A DNA stretch of 50,193 nt. Origin: Bacteroidaceae bacterium (GTDB lineage Bacteria > Bacteroidota > Bacteroidia > Bacteroidales > Bacteroidaceae). Below, one piece after another: positions 38,128-47,687 of the stretch (position 1 is its first letter; every line of letters starts with the position of its first letter). The translations under genes were made by a program, and so were the position numbers. Under the pieces are notes generated by a model. It made no database searches, was not told where the DNA came from, and was given only the letters and a program-made list of their open reading frames with translations. The stretch is taken from positions 1 to 50,193 of the forward strand of contig JAFZVY010000108.1 in assembly GCA_017617575.1 (NCBI GenBank), in the 5' to 3' direction.

Positions 38128-41100
38128 ATGAATTATCGCTTTAGTTCCACATTCATCGGTGTATGTTTGCTTATGGGACAAGGTGCAATGGCACAGAAAA
38201 TTCAGGACAATTGGTGGTTTGGTCAGAGAAATGATAGTGTGGCTGGCATCAATGTCAAGGGTATGAAAGAGTTTATTGGTAGCAAGAATCTTAAACCAGC
38301 TACCATTCCCGTTTATTCAGTAATAGATGGCGGATTCGACATGACACATCCTTACATCAAGGATGTCGTTCGTGATACGCTTGGTTGGAACTTCCTCGGC
38401 AACGCCAAGGAAAGCTTTGACCGTGCAGGTACTGAAGCCTATCGCCAGTTCAAGCGTCTTCACCCTAAATATAAGAATGTGAAGGATGCAAAGGCTGTGA
38501 CTGACACCGCAGAATACAAATACTACCTTCAGATGGCTAACGAGATTCATATCCAGAGCTATCTGATGATGGCATGGAATCATGAATATACATACAAGGC
38601 GGTTCACACCGTCGATTCTCTCATGAAGCTTTGCTACGGCAACAAGAAGACGCACCTAAGCGACTTCATGACGATTGACGTGGCAGACACTACTGGTTTG
38701 ATGGGCGACATTGAAACCACATACTCATATTGTGTTCGCTACACTCCTGAGACATCGTGGGACAGTATCGTGTCTGTCATCAAGGCTGACTACGAACTTA
38801 GCCATAAGCGTGTGGCAAGCCTTGACAAGGACGACGACCCACACCACAAGCTGGGTAATGACTTCGACGATTTCCGCAATCTTCACTACGGCAATGCCGA
38901 CATCACAAGTGACGCCTACCATGGAACAATGGTAAGCGGACTTATTGCCACTATGCTCCGAAACGCTTCACTTCATGGCGTACAGATTCCTGTTCGTGCC
39001 ATACCAGACGGTGACGAGTACGACAGGGACGTTGTTGCTGCAATACGATGGGCTGTGGATAATGGCGCAAAGGTTGTGAACATGAGCTTTGGCAAGAAGC
39101 ACTCGCCTCATGCTGACAAGGTGAAGGAGGCAATACAATACGCTCTCGACCATGACGTGCTCCTCATCCATGCGGCAGGAAACGACGGCAGGGACAATGA
39201 CAAGTTCCCAATCTACCCAACTCCTTTCCGCACAGGCGAGAAGGAACGCTGGGACAACATGGTTGTTGTGGCAGCAAGTGACATAGACGGTAAACTTGCA
39301 GGCATAAGCTGCTATGGTAAGAACTCCGTTGACATCATGGCACCTGGCATGGCAATAACAAGCTGTAAGCCTGGTGGAACGTATGACACTCAGCGAGGCA
39401 CATCACTTAGTGCTCCTATCGTATCAGGTCTTGCAGTGGTCATCCGCAGCTATTTCCCAGACCTTACAGCCAAGGAAGTACGTGACATCCTTGTTTCCAC
39501 GGCTAACAACAACATAGTGGATGCACTCGCAGCATTTGAGAAAGCATGGAGTATGAGTCGCTATGGTGATGGCATTTTCTATCAGGCTGAGAAGATGACA
39601 AGCGATAGCATATATAATCTAATGACCAACAAATCAATGTCCGTAACATTTCTTCCAGATGGTAGATACGTTCACTTCACTCGTGAGGATAACGGACAGG
39701 AAACACCCACACATTACCTCATCGACACAAAGCAAGGCAAGGAGATACGATTGTTTTCCGACCCAAAATATCGTTATCTGAGTGACATGCACATCACACG
39801 TGATGGAAAGGCTTTTGCCTTCCGCGCCAAGGGTAAGCCTATGCAGTACAACTGGGCAACAAAGTTAATGGCGGAAAGCACCGACACACTCAAGGCAGAA
39901 CATCATCAGTTCGGTCCAAGAGGTGACTACCGTCGCAACTATAGTGCAGACAGTCTCTATTACGTCACAGCCATAGGTCATGACATGTGGCTGTATGACA
40001 CACAGAAAGGTGACAGCGTGCGCCTTACTGACAATGGTAAATATCTTAGCTCATATGCAACAGGTGGTAACAGTACATCTGACAACGTGAAGCCGGGAGA
40101 ACGCGGTTCTGCCCTCGGCTCATGGATAGGCAACACTCATCGCTATATCTGTATTCGTGAGGATAAAAGCAATGTAGGCAAGATGACCATTGTGAACAAC
40201 CTTGCCAATCCACGTCCAAAAGCTGTGACTTATCCATTCCCAATGCCCGGCGACGACAAGGTCGGTGTGTTCCACAGCTACCTGCTTGATGCAGACAAGC
40301 GTGAGATGAAAGAGATAAACCTTACTGAACGTGAGGATGACATGATAGAGATCCCACGCTTCACTCCTCTTGCACAATCTGGCAACTATGTGTATGCCCT
40401 TCAGAAGAGTCGTTATCAGGACACCATAACCTTGTGGCGCATTGATGGCGAACACTGTGAGATAAAGCCTATCATTCGTGAGACAGTCTCACCACACCTC
40501 TGCGAACAATTATTCAGTTTCCATCCTCTTAACAAAGGACGCGACATCCTCTGGTGGAGTGAACGCACTGGTCGTGGACGCTACTATCTATATGATGGCG
40601 AGGGTAATCTCAAGAATGCCATCACTCCAGACAATATGATAGCAGGACAAATTGTGCGCATCGACACTCTCGGTCGCTCACTCATACTTGAAGGCTACGG
40701 AAGAGAAAAACACGATTGCAATCCTGCATACAAATACTACTACCGTTGTTCATTCAATGGTAAGCAGACTGTCTGCCTCACACCAAAGGCAGGTCACCAT
40801 AGTGCAACATTCAACAAGGATTATACCCTTGTCTTTGACAACTGTAGCAGTATTGACAAAGCACCAGTATATTCCATCTACAACACCAAGGGCAAGGAAA
40901 TTGCAGTCATTGGCAAGGCTGACGACAGCAAGATGAAAGCATCTGGACGTAACCTTCCTCAGTCTGTCAAGGTGATGTCCGCCGACGGTAAGACTCCAAT
41001 ATGGGGAGTTGTCTATACACCTTGGTGGATGAAGGCAGACGATAAGCTTCCAGTCATTACCAATCCTTATCCGGGTCCTCACACAGACCTCGTGCCATTG

Positions 41101-41730
41101 GGCTATGAGATAAACGACAACGGTAACCAGACACTTGCCGACCTCGGTTTCGTAGTGATATGCTTTAGTTACCGTGGCACTTGTCCTTGGCGTGGACGCG
41201 ACTTCTACACATACGGTTATCAGAACCTTCGCGACTATGCCATTGATGATGACATGGCTGCCATACGCCAGTTGCCTGCCATCGTACCACAGGCAGACAC
41301 CACACGAGTAGGAATCTACGGACATAGCGGTGGTGGATTCATGACTGTAGCTGCCATGCTCCAGCATCCAGACTTCTACAAGGTGGGAGTAGCAGCAAGC
41401 GGCAATCATGACAACAATATTTATACTAAGTGGTGGGGCGAGACCTTCCACGGCCGTGGAAGAATTCCAACGAACATCGAGATAGCACAGAACCTCAATG
41501 GAAGGCTATTGCTCATCCATGGTGACATGGACAACAATGTTCACCCAGCCAACACCATTCGTATGGCAAACGCCCTTATCAAGCAGGGCAAGACATTCGA
41601 CATGCTCATCATTCCCGGACAGGACCACGGACTTGGAGACAAGTACTACATGAACCGCATCCGCTACTACATGATGGAGCATCTTTCCAATCACAAATTT
41701 AATCACATTGACATACTCAATCACAAATGA
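38128..41730 (+). CDS. Exported S8 subtilisin - S9 (DPP-IV/prolyl oligopeptidase) fusion protease
   Basis: A 1200-aa protein with a signal peptide ending AMAQ (residue 23). N-terminal subtilase, about 55-465: Asp67 (SVIDGGFD), His265 (DAYHGTMVSG), oxyanion Asn352 (HAAGNDG) and Ser426 (RGTSLSAPIVSG). About 200 residues separate Asp67 and His265, a large insertion. A beta-propeller-like region, about 485-930, has repeated blade motifs (FLPDGRYVHFTRED, ITRDGKAFAFRAKG, LWWSERTGRGRYYLYDGEG). The C-terminal alpha/beta hydrolase, about 940-1190, has Ser1067 (GHSGGGFMTVAA), Asp1135 (HGDMDNNVHP) and His1167 (GQDHGLG). Both triads look intact, so one chain should combine endoproteolysis with exo- or oligopeptidase activity. 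The stop overlaps the SusC start (ATGA). Either parent family alone is common in Bacteroidota; the fusion is what stands out. Confidence 0.9.
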   Translation: MNYRFSSTFIGVCLLMGQGAMAQKIQDNWWFGQRNDSVAGINVKGMKEFIGSKNLKPATIPVYSVIDGGFDMTHPYIKDVVRDTLGWNFLGNAKESFDRAGTEAYRQFKRLHPKYKNVKDAKAVTDTAEYKYYLQMANEIHIQSYLMMAWNHEYTYKAVHTVDSLMKLCYGNKKTHLSDFMTIDVADTTGLMGDIETTYSYCVRYTPETSWDSIVSVIKADYELSHKRVASLDKDDDPHHKLGNDFDDFRNLHYGNADITSDAYHGTMVSGLIATMLRNASLHGVQIPVRAIPDGDEYDRDVVAAIRWAVDNGAKVVNMSFGKKHSPHADKVKEAIQYALDHDVLLIHAAGNDGRDNDKFPIYPTPFRTGEKERWDNMVVVAASDIDGKLAGISCYGKNSVDIMAPGMAITSCKPGGTYDTQRGTSLSAPIVSGLAVVIRSYFPDLTAKEVRDILVSTANNNIVDALAAFEKAWSMSRYGDGIFYQAEKMTSDSIYNLMTNKSMSVTFLPDGRYVHFTREDNGQETPTHYLIDTKQGKEIRLFSDPKYRYLSDMHITRDGKAFAFRAKGKPMQYNWATKLMAESTDTLKAEHHQFGPRGDYRRNYSADSLYYVTAIGHDMWLYDTQKGDSVRLTDNGKYLSSYATGGNSTSDNVKPGERGSALGSWIGNTHRYICIREDKSNVGKMTIVNNLANPRPKAVTYPFPMPGDDKVGVFHSYLLDADKREMKEINLTEREDDMIEIPRFTPLAQSGNYVYALQKSRYQDTITLWRIDGEHCEIKPIIRETVSPHLCEQLFSFHPLNKGRDILWWSERTGRGRYYLYDGEGNLKNAITPDNMIAGQIVRIDTLGRSLILEGYGREKHDCNPAYKYYYRCSFNGKQTVCLTPKAGHHSATFNKDYTLVFDNCSSIDKAPVYSIYNTKGKEIAVIGKADDSKMKASGRNLPQSVKVMSADGKTPIWGVVYTPWWMKADDKLPVITNPYPGPHTDLVPLGYEINDNGNQTLADLGFVVICFSYRGTCPWRGRDFYTYGYQNLRDYAIDDDMAAIRQLPAIVPQADTTRVGIYGHSGGGFMTVAAMLQHPDFYKVGVAASGNHDNNIYTKWWGETFHGRGRIPTNIEIAQNLNGRLLLIHGDMDNNVHPANTIRMANALIKQGKTFDMLIIPGQDHGLGDKYYMNRIRYYMMEHLSNHKFNHIDILNHK

Positions 41731-44700
41731 AACAGCTTCTACTAATTATCCTGATGTGCCTTACATCAGTCACCCTTGTCAATGCCCAGACTATTGACTT
41801 CTCAGGTCATGTTGTGGATGACCACTCAAGTCCATTGCCCGGAGCTACCATCAAGGATGCAGACGGCAAAGCCATCGGTGTTACTGACAACAACGGTAAG
41901 TTCAGCGTGAAGGTAAAGCAAGGCTCACCTGTCACATTCGTGTTCCTTGGCTTCAAGGACGAGGTCGTTCGTGCCGTTAAGAAATCCACACGTGTCATCA
42001 TGAGTGAGGACTCAAAGATGATGAGCCAGGTGGTAGTCAATGGCTATCAACAGTCTGACATACGCAAGACAACAGGTAGTGTAGGTATCCTTTCGGCTGA
42101 AGACCTCAAGGATCAGCCTCTTGCCAATGTTGACCAGTTAATGCAAGGAAAGCTCTCTGGTGTCAACGTGTCTTCAGTAAATGGTCGTCCGGGCGCAAGT
42201 GCAAAGATACGCATACGAGGCATAAGCAGTATCACGGGTAACAACGAACCTCTTTGGGTCGTAGATGGTGTACCTATCCAGAAAGAGATTCCTGCCATGG
42301 GTAGCACATACGTACGAAGTGGTGACTTTAGCACTCTATATGCAAATGGAGTGGCTGGCATTGCCCCTCAGAACATAGAATCCATCACCGTGCTCAAGGA
42401 TGCTGCTGCCGCAGCCATATATGGTAGTCAGGCACAGGCTGGCGTCATTGTCATCACGACAAAGAAAGGTAAGGAGGGAAGAATGCGCATTGACTACAAT
42501 GCGAGCCTTTCAGTCCAGACTTCGCCAACCCGCAGCGACAACCTTATGAACAGTGCCGAGAAGATAGCTTACGAGCGTGGCATCTGGAACGAGTTCTGTG
42601 CTGATGCCTATGCTAATGGAACATACTACCCACGCATCGGTATCGTAGGACAGGTTCTCAGCGGATACGGTCAGTATGCAGGTATGACTACAGAAGAACA
42701 GGAGGCTTACCTCAGTTCCTTGTCAAGCCAGTCAACAAACTGGTTCAATGAGTTGTTCCGCAACAGCCTCTCCACAGGTCACAACATCAGCATTAGTGGT
42801 GGAGGTGACAAGACACAATATTATGTAGGAGCAGGAATAAACACAAACAATGGTATCGTAAAGCGCACTTCAAGCGACAGCTACAACTTCATGATGAAGT
42901 TGAGCGGCCAGCCCCTCAGTCGTGTGTCATACAATCTTTCCATAGACTTCAACTACCTAAAAAGCACAGGAAGCAGCTATGGCTTCGACATATTCAAATA
43001 CGCCTACTTCGCCAATCCATACGAGAAGGTGTACAATGAAGATGGTACATACGCATCAGACAACACATACTTCTCCATGCCACAGGCCAATGGAAGCGTT
43101 TCGTCGCTCATGCCTTCAAACGGATTTAACGTCATGCGAGAAGTCAATGAGACAAGCAACACAGCCACAAGTGCCACTACAAGCCTACGCGCCGACGTAA
43201 GCTGGAACGTGACAGACGACTTCCGTCTCTTCGGTCTTGCATCATTCACCAGCTCATCCGACGTCAGCGAGAACATCGTTGGACAGGACACCTATGCAGC
43301 TTGGCTCGACCGTCCATTCGACACATACGTCTATAACTCAAAGCGCATATATGGCAACTACACCAACGCCCAGACTGCTAACCGCAACTGGCTCTTGCGT
43401 GCACAGGCTAACTATAGCCACCTATTCAACGGCCTTCATCGTGTAAGTGCCGTAGCAGGTACGGAGGTTCGCCGTAGCATGGCAGATGCCGTGTTCCAGA
43501 AGCAATATGGATACGACCCTGTCACGGGTAATCACAATACTCCACTCCTTGTCATCCCATCCACTCAGAGCGAATACACACAGGCAAACATGGAGACGTA
43601 CAGGAGCATCCTTAATTCATGCGCTGGACAGAACAAGTCAGAGAATGCCTTTGCCTCGTTCTATGGTGCGGCTGATTATATCTACAATAACAAATACGTG
43701 TTTAATGCCACGGTACGAAGTGACGGTAGCAACAACTTCGGTTCTGCCGAGCAGTTCAACCTCACATGGAGTACTGGTGTGGCATGGAACATCGACGAGG
43801 AGTCATGGATGAAGTCCCTCCGTCCATACCTCTCACGTGCCACAGTCCGCATATCAACAGGTGTCACAGGAGGTGTGAACAAGAGCGTCTATCCTGTACT
43901 CATCATGAACTACAGCACGTCCTATCGCGAGTCGGACACAGAGGCAATGCGACTTGGATACATCAATAATGCTCCTAATGAGCACTTGAGATGGGAACGT
44001 ACTCACGACCTCAATGGAAGCATTGACCTCGGATTCATGGATGACCGTTACAACCTCAACGTCAGTCTCTACCGCCGAAAGGGCACAGACCTCGTCACTC
44101 CAGTGCGCATCGTTAGTACCACAGGATTCACAACCCAGAGCTTCAACACAAGCGAACAGTTGAACCAAGGTATAGAGATAGGCATAGGTGCCGGCATCAT
44201 CAGGACCAAGGAGTGGCGATGGAACATGAATGCCAACATAGCATACAACTATAACAAGCTCACCAAGTACCAGACACCTACGGGTAGCGTGCTTGGCGAC
44301 ATATATGTGAACTATCCACTCGGCAAGCTCTTCACGGGAATATGCAATGGCATCGACCCAGAGACAGGTCTCTACACATTCCAGTTGCGCAGCGATGCCG
44401 TCATCGAGACTGCTGCCGACAAGCGCAACATGGACAACTACATGTTCTACGTCGGTACGAGCAATGCCCCATGGACAGGTGGAATGAGCACAAGCGTAAG
44501 TTGGAAAAACTTCACACTCAGCATTGCCGGTAGCTATCAGCTGAAGGCAATACTCAGCAACAGCATCTCTCCACAGACATACTACAGCCAGTTGTCAAAG
44601 TCCATGACCAACACCATCCCTACCACAAAGAACGACCTCTACACGGCACACCTCAACGTGGTACGAGACATGGCAGATCGATGGACTCCTACCAACACGG

Positions 44701-45014
44701 ATGCACAGTACCCACGTCTTATTGATGCCTACGGTAAGGCTCTCAATCTTACCACGGAGAGTGTTACAAGTAGCTTCATCACCGAATGCGTCTATTATGA
44801 GAAGTGCAGCTTCTTCAAGCTTAACAGCCTCACGTTGTCCTACTCCATGCCAGACGACTTGGTACGCCATACGCCATTCACCAACGTAGGCTTCAGTTTC
44901 ACGGCTAACAACCTGTTCTATCTGACCAATTACACAGGACTTAATCCAGAGACTCCGGGAGCTGTTTATCCTATCTCACGTAGCTTCACATTCGGAATAA
45001 ACGTAGGGCTATAG
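41727..45014 (+). CDS. SusC/RagA-family TonB-linked transporter of the protease locus
   Basis: A 1095-aa outer membrane transporter. The signal peptide ends VNAQ (21). A CarboxypepD_reg-like domain (about 23-95), a plug with KIRIRGISSITGNNEPLWVV followed by DGVPI, and a barrel ending SFTFGINVGL follow. The start overlaps the protease stop by 4 nt, so the two are translationally coupled. By analogy with RagA of Porphyromonas gingivalis, which imports oligopeptides, it probably takes up peptides released by the S8-S9 enzyme. That cargo is inference from context. Confidence 0.92.
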   Translation: MKQLLLIILMCLTSVTLVNAQTIDFSGHVVDDHSSPLPGATIKDADGKAIGVTDNNGKFSVKVKQGSPVTFVFLGFKDEVVRAVKKSTRVIMSEDSKMMSQVVVNGYQQSDIRKTTGSVGILSAEDLKDQPLANVDQLMQGKLSGVNVSSVNGRPGASAKIRIRGISSITGNNEPLWVVDGVPIQKEIPAMGSTYVRSGDFSTLYANGVAGIAPQNIESITVLKDAAAAAIYGSQAQAGVIVITTKKGKEGRMRIDYNASLSVQTSPTRSDNLMNSAEKIAYERGIWNEFCADAYANGTYYPRIGIVGQVLSGYGQYAGMTTEEQEAYLSSLSSQSTNWFNELFRNSLSTGHNISISGGGDKTQYYVGAGINTNNGIVKRTSSDSYNFMMKLSGQPLSRVSYNLSIDFNYLKSTGSSYGFDIFKYAYFANPYEKVYNEDGTYASDNTYFSMPQANGSVSSLMPSNGFNVMREVNETSNTATSATTSLRADVSWNVTDDFRLFGLASFTSSSDVSENIVGQDTYAAWLDRPFDTYVYNSKRIYGNYTNAQTANRNWLLRAQANYSHLFNGLHRVSAVAGTEVRRSMADAVFQKQYGYDPVTGNHNTPLLVIPSTQSEYTQANMETYRSILNSCAGQNKSENAFASFYGAADYIYNNKYVFNATVRSDGSNNFGSAEQFNLTWSTGVAWNIDEESWMKSLRPYLSRATVRISTGVTGGVNKSVYPVLIMNYSTSYRESDTEAMRLGYINNAPNEHLRWERTHDLNGSIDLGFMDDRYNLNVSLYRRKGTDLVTPVRIVSTTGFTTQSFNTSEQLNQGIEIGIGAGIIRTKEWRWNMNANIAYNYNKLTKYQTPTGSVLGDIYVNYPLGKLFTGICNGIDPETGLYTFQLRSDAVIETAADKRNMDNYMFYVGTSNAPWTGGMSTSVSWKNFTLSIAGSYQLKAILSNSISPQTYYSQLSKSMTNTIPTTKNDLYTAHLNVVRDMADRWTPTNTDAQYPRLIDAYGKALNLTTESVTSSFITECVYYEKCSFFKLNSLTLSYSMPDDLVRHTPFTNVGFSFTANNLFYLTNYTGLNPETPGAVYPISRSFTFGINVGL

Positions 45015-45285
45015 AAGACCCACCCTAACCCTCCCTATAGGGAGGGGAGCGGACCTTCCCCCATCCCCTTCCTTTCAGGACGGGGAGTAGTTACTCCGTT
45101 CGCTTGCTGCGAGTTAAGACTCAAAGAATGGCAAGATGACTTCCTTTCAGTCAGTGAGAATAGTTGGTAATTTAGCTCCCGACAGGGAGCGGGCTCTAAA
45201 AAAAATACGTGCTAAGCATTTTTAATTTTTAACTTTTAATTTTTAATTCCCGAAAGGATGGGAGGGGGCTTTAACTTAAAACGAA
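45015..45285. repeat. C/G-rich repeat insertion between susC and susD
   Basis: No gene. It begins with the palindromic CCCTCCCTATAGGGAGGGG (45032-45050). A C-rich run (CTTCCCCCATCCCC), a GCTCCC/GGGAGC hairpin near 45175-45195 and TTTTTAATTTTTAACTTTTA follow. A related C/G-rich block is at 48981-49020. SusC and SusD genes are normally spaced by tens of bases, so this looks like an insertion. Confidence 0.6.
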
Positions 45286-46656
45286 ATGAAAAGAATAACA
45301 TACATACTTGCAATTACAGGAGTGCTGCTTTCATCATGCAACGACTTCCTGGACATCAAGCCTTACGGCAAGACCGTGCCAAAGACACGAGAGGAGTTCA
45401 AGGCTCTCATCGACAACACGCTCGAAGGCATTGACAAGGGCAACACGGGAACAGAGTACGTCATGGGTAGCATATCCACGGCTTCCGAGATGGAGGAGTG
45501 TGCCGACAATATGGAGACAAACATCCAGACAACGGACTACCTCACCAACTATGTGGGCGACATACTCTCAAACCGACAGTCCGTGTACCAGAACCTCTAT
45601 GAGGTGATACGTACTGCCAACATCACCCTCGATGGCTATAAGCCTGCAACCTACGAACGTCAGGACAGTGACATCATCGGTACCTGCTACGCACTCCGAG
45701 GCGTATGCTACTACCAGCTGTTGAAGCAGTTCTGCGTACCAGCCATGACTGCGGACAACGCCCTCGGTGTACCTCTCGTAACAGAGTTCAACCTTGAGGC
45801 TACGCCATCCCGTAGCACATGGGATGCAACCTTCCGTCAGGCAGAGACAGACATGAAGACAGCCATGTCCTACCATATTGCAGACAAGATGTACCGATTC
45901 AACGATGACGTGATGTGTGGCTATCTTGCACGCCTCTACCACTGGTCAGGCCATTGGCAGGAAGCCTACGACTACGCCATGAAGGTGGTGGAACGTCACC
46001 CACTCCTCGACAGCACTGAGTACCGCAAGATGCAGGATGCCACATACGGATTGGTAGGTAACCGTATTGCCATGGGTAGCCTTCTCTTCAACTCCAACTT
46101 GAGTCCAAGCTCCCGATTCGAGACTCTCAAGGGACGTCCACTCAGCAAGCGTTTCCTCGACCTCTTCAATGAGGGTGACCGTGATGTACGCTATGCAAGC
46201 ATCGTTGCCAAGAAGCGCAGGAACAACAAGATGCCTCGTGCCACAATGCGTTCAGCCGAGATGTACCTTATCGCCATGGAGTGTCAGGCTCACCTTGGCA
46301 ATGAGACTGAGGCACAGGACATGCTCATGACACTTCGCAAGCTTCGCACGCCTACGTTCCCATACATCCGTCTTGCAAGCATCCCTAAGACGGAATACAT
46401 ACAGACGGATGCCACAGGCAAGCCCCTCACAAAGTTGATGTACAACATACTTCGTGAGCGTCGCAAAGAGATGTACATGGAGAACGGTGACCGCTTCTGG
46501 GAACTCAAGCGCAATGGATGCCCAGAGTTCTGGGTAGCAGTAAAGGGTAAGAAATACTGGACACGTTCCTATATGTACACCTTCCCTATTCCTGTCAATG
46601 ACATCTATGTCAATCCATCACTACAACAGAACGAGGGATACGGAGATGTTGAATAA
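45286..46656 (+). CDS. SusD/RagB-family surface lipoprotein of the protease locus
   Basis: A 456-aa lipoprotein (lipobox LLSSC then NDFLDIKPYGKTVP, the usual SusD opening). TPR-like helices include ACY-type CYALRGVCYYQLLKQFC and DDVMCGYLARLYHWSGHW. The C-terminal NILRERRKEMYMENGDRFWE and LKR matches the conserved SusD end motif. It is shorter than the 598-aa SusD of the glycan locus, as RagB-type peptide-binding partners often are. It is the likely lid of the transporter encoded at 41727. Confidence 0.9.
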   Translation: MKRITYILAITGVLLSSCNDFLDIKPYGKTVPKTREEFKALIDNTLEGIDKGNTGTEYVMGSISTASEMEECADNMETNIQTTDYLTNYVGDILSNRQSVYQNLYEVIRTANITLDGYKPATYERQDSDIIGTCYALRGVCYYQLLKQFCVPAMTADNALGVPLVTEFNLEATPSRSTWDATFRQAETDMKTAMSYHIADKMYRFNDDVMCGYLARLYHWSGHWQEAYDYAMKVVERHPLLDSTEYRKMQDATYGLVGNRIAMGSLLFNSNLSPSSRFETLKGRPLSKRFLDLFNEGDRDVRYASIVAKKRRNNKMPRATMRSAEMYLIAMECQAHLGNETEAQDMLMTLRKLRTPTFPYIRLASIPKTEYIQTDATGKPLTKLMYNILRERRKEMYMENGDRFWELKRNGCPEFWVAVKGKKYWTRSYMYTFPIPVNDIYVNPSLQQNEGYGDVE

Positions 46657-46981
46657 TAATGAGCAATGAGTAATTAGAAATTAGTAATAGCCGTTCGGAA
46701 CTGAGCGTAAATGTTATTACTCACTACTAATTACTAATTATGTATTTACTAAGTAACAAGCAAAAAATAATATGGAATATTTTAAGCATAAATTATCACG
46801 AATTTGCCACAAATTATCATTAATTATGATTTCGATTATATCGAAATCTATTTGTGATAATTAATTCGTTACGCAAAATATTTATGATAATTCGTGGTTA
46901 ATTCATGGTAATTCGTGTAAAAACAAAAAAAGTCATATTTTGTACCAAGTTATTTTTTAATCATTACTAATTAAATAAAAA
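46657..46981. repeat. AT-rich palindromic intergenic region
   Basis: No gene. TAATTAGAAATTAGTAATA and ATTACTCACTACTAATTACT form one inverted pair (46672-46740). ATTATCACGAATT and AATTCGTGGTTAATTCATGG form another (46791-46915). ATTCGTGTAA-type pieces recur near 49400-49470. No promoter could be chosen with confidence. Confidence 0.5.
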
Positions 46982-47170
46982 ATGAAATTTTTTTATGTTT
47001 TGGTGTTATCGGCGATAGCCTTTACATCATGTGACAATCTTAAGGAAGAGCCGGAGGTGAATCATGGTTACAAGACCACGCTTCGCATGCCCGACCCAGA
47101 GGACTTGACTGAAGACGACCTTGCAGGAATACAGGAACTTCAGAACGAGTTCGACAGAAACGCAAAGTGA
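46982..47170 (+). CDS. 62-aa small lipoprotein
   Basis: A signal peptide with lipobox AFTSC (Cys17) is followed by an acidic DNLKEEPEVNHGYKTTLRMP and a short helical acidic tail (LTEDDLAGIQELQNEF). The mature peptide is about 46 residues. The acidic residues after Cys suggest surface display. It follows the SusD gene and precedes two small exported proteins, so it probably belongs to the same locus. No family recognised. Confidence 0.7.
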   Translation: MKFFYVLVLSAIAFTSCDNLKEEPEVNHGYKTTLRMPDPEDLTEDDLAGIQELQNEFDRNAK

Positions 47171-47216
47171 GTGTTATTAAATATATTTTTTAATCAATTA
47201 AAACAACGCAGGAACT

Positions 47217-47687
47217 ATGAAGAAAACTTTCAGAATGATGCTCCTCGCTATGTGTTGCCTCTTCTCTGCCAGCGCAATGGCAAAGAATGAGAATGCAGTA
47301 GTCTTGAAGCTTGCGTCAGGAGAAGTCGTAAGTTTCTCCTTTGACGAATGTACAAAGATTACCTACTCTGGCAACGACATGGTAATCACCACTGGTGAGA
47401 CAAGCGTTAGCTACTCTATGGATGAGTTGACTTGCACCTTCGACGAAGTGCAGACAACAGCCATCGAGGAAACGCAGACTTCCAAGACAGAGTTCGCAAT
47501 CAAAGGTGGAAACGTCAGCACAACTGGTCTCAACGCAGGACAGGTTGTCAACGTGTTCTCAGCCAACGGAACAAAGGTGGCAACCATCAAGGCAGATGCC
47601 GAGGGCAATGCAACAGTTTCGCTCCCAGGCAAAGGAGCTTACATAGTTAACACAGGTAAAATCACGTATAAAATCGCAACAAAATGA
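47217..47687 (+). CDS. Small exported protein with type IX-like C-terminal module
   Basis: A 156-aa protein with a signal peptide ending AMAK (23). The segment VVLKLASGEVVSFSFDECTK opens a short beta domain. The C-terminal 60 residues (GLNAGQVVNVFSANGTKVAT, then LPGKGAYIVNTGKITYKIAT) resemble the type IX secretion C-terminal domain found in Prevotella proteins. It would be exported and retained or secreted. The stop overlaps the next start by 4 nt (ATGA). A distant similarity of its N-terminal motif to that of the next gene suggests a shared module. Confidence 0.65.
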   Translation: MKKTFRMMLLAMCCLFSASAMAKNENAVVLKLASGEVVSFSFDECTKITYSGNDMVITTGETSVSYSMDELTCTFDEVQTTAIEETQTSKTEFAIKGGNVSTTGLNAGQVVNVFSANGTKVATIKADAEGNATVSLPGKGAYIVNTGKITYKIATK

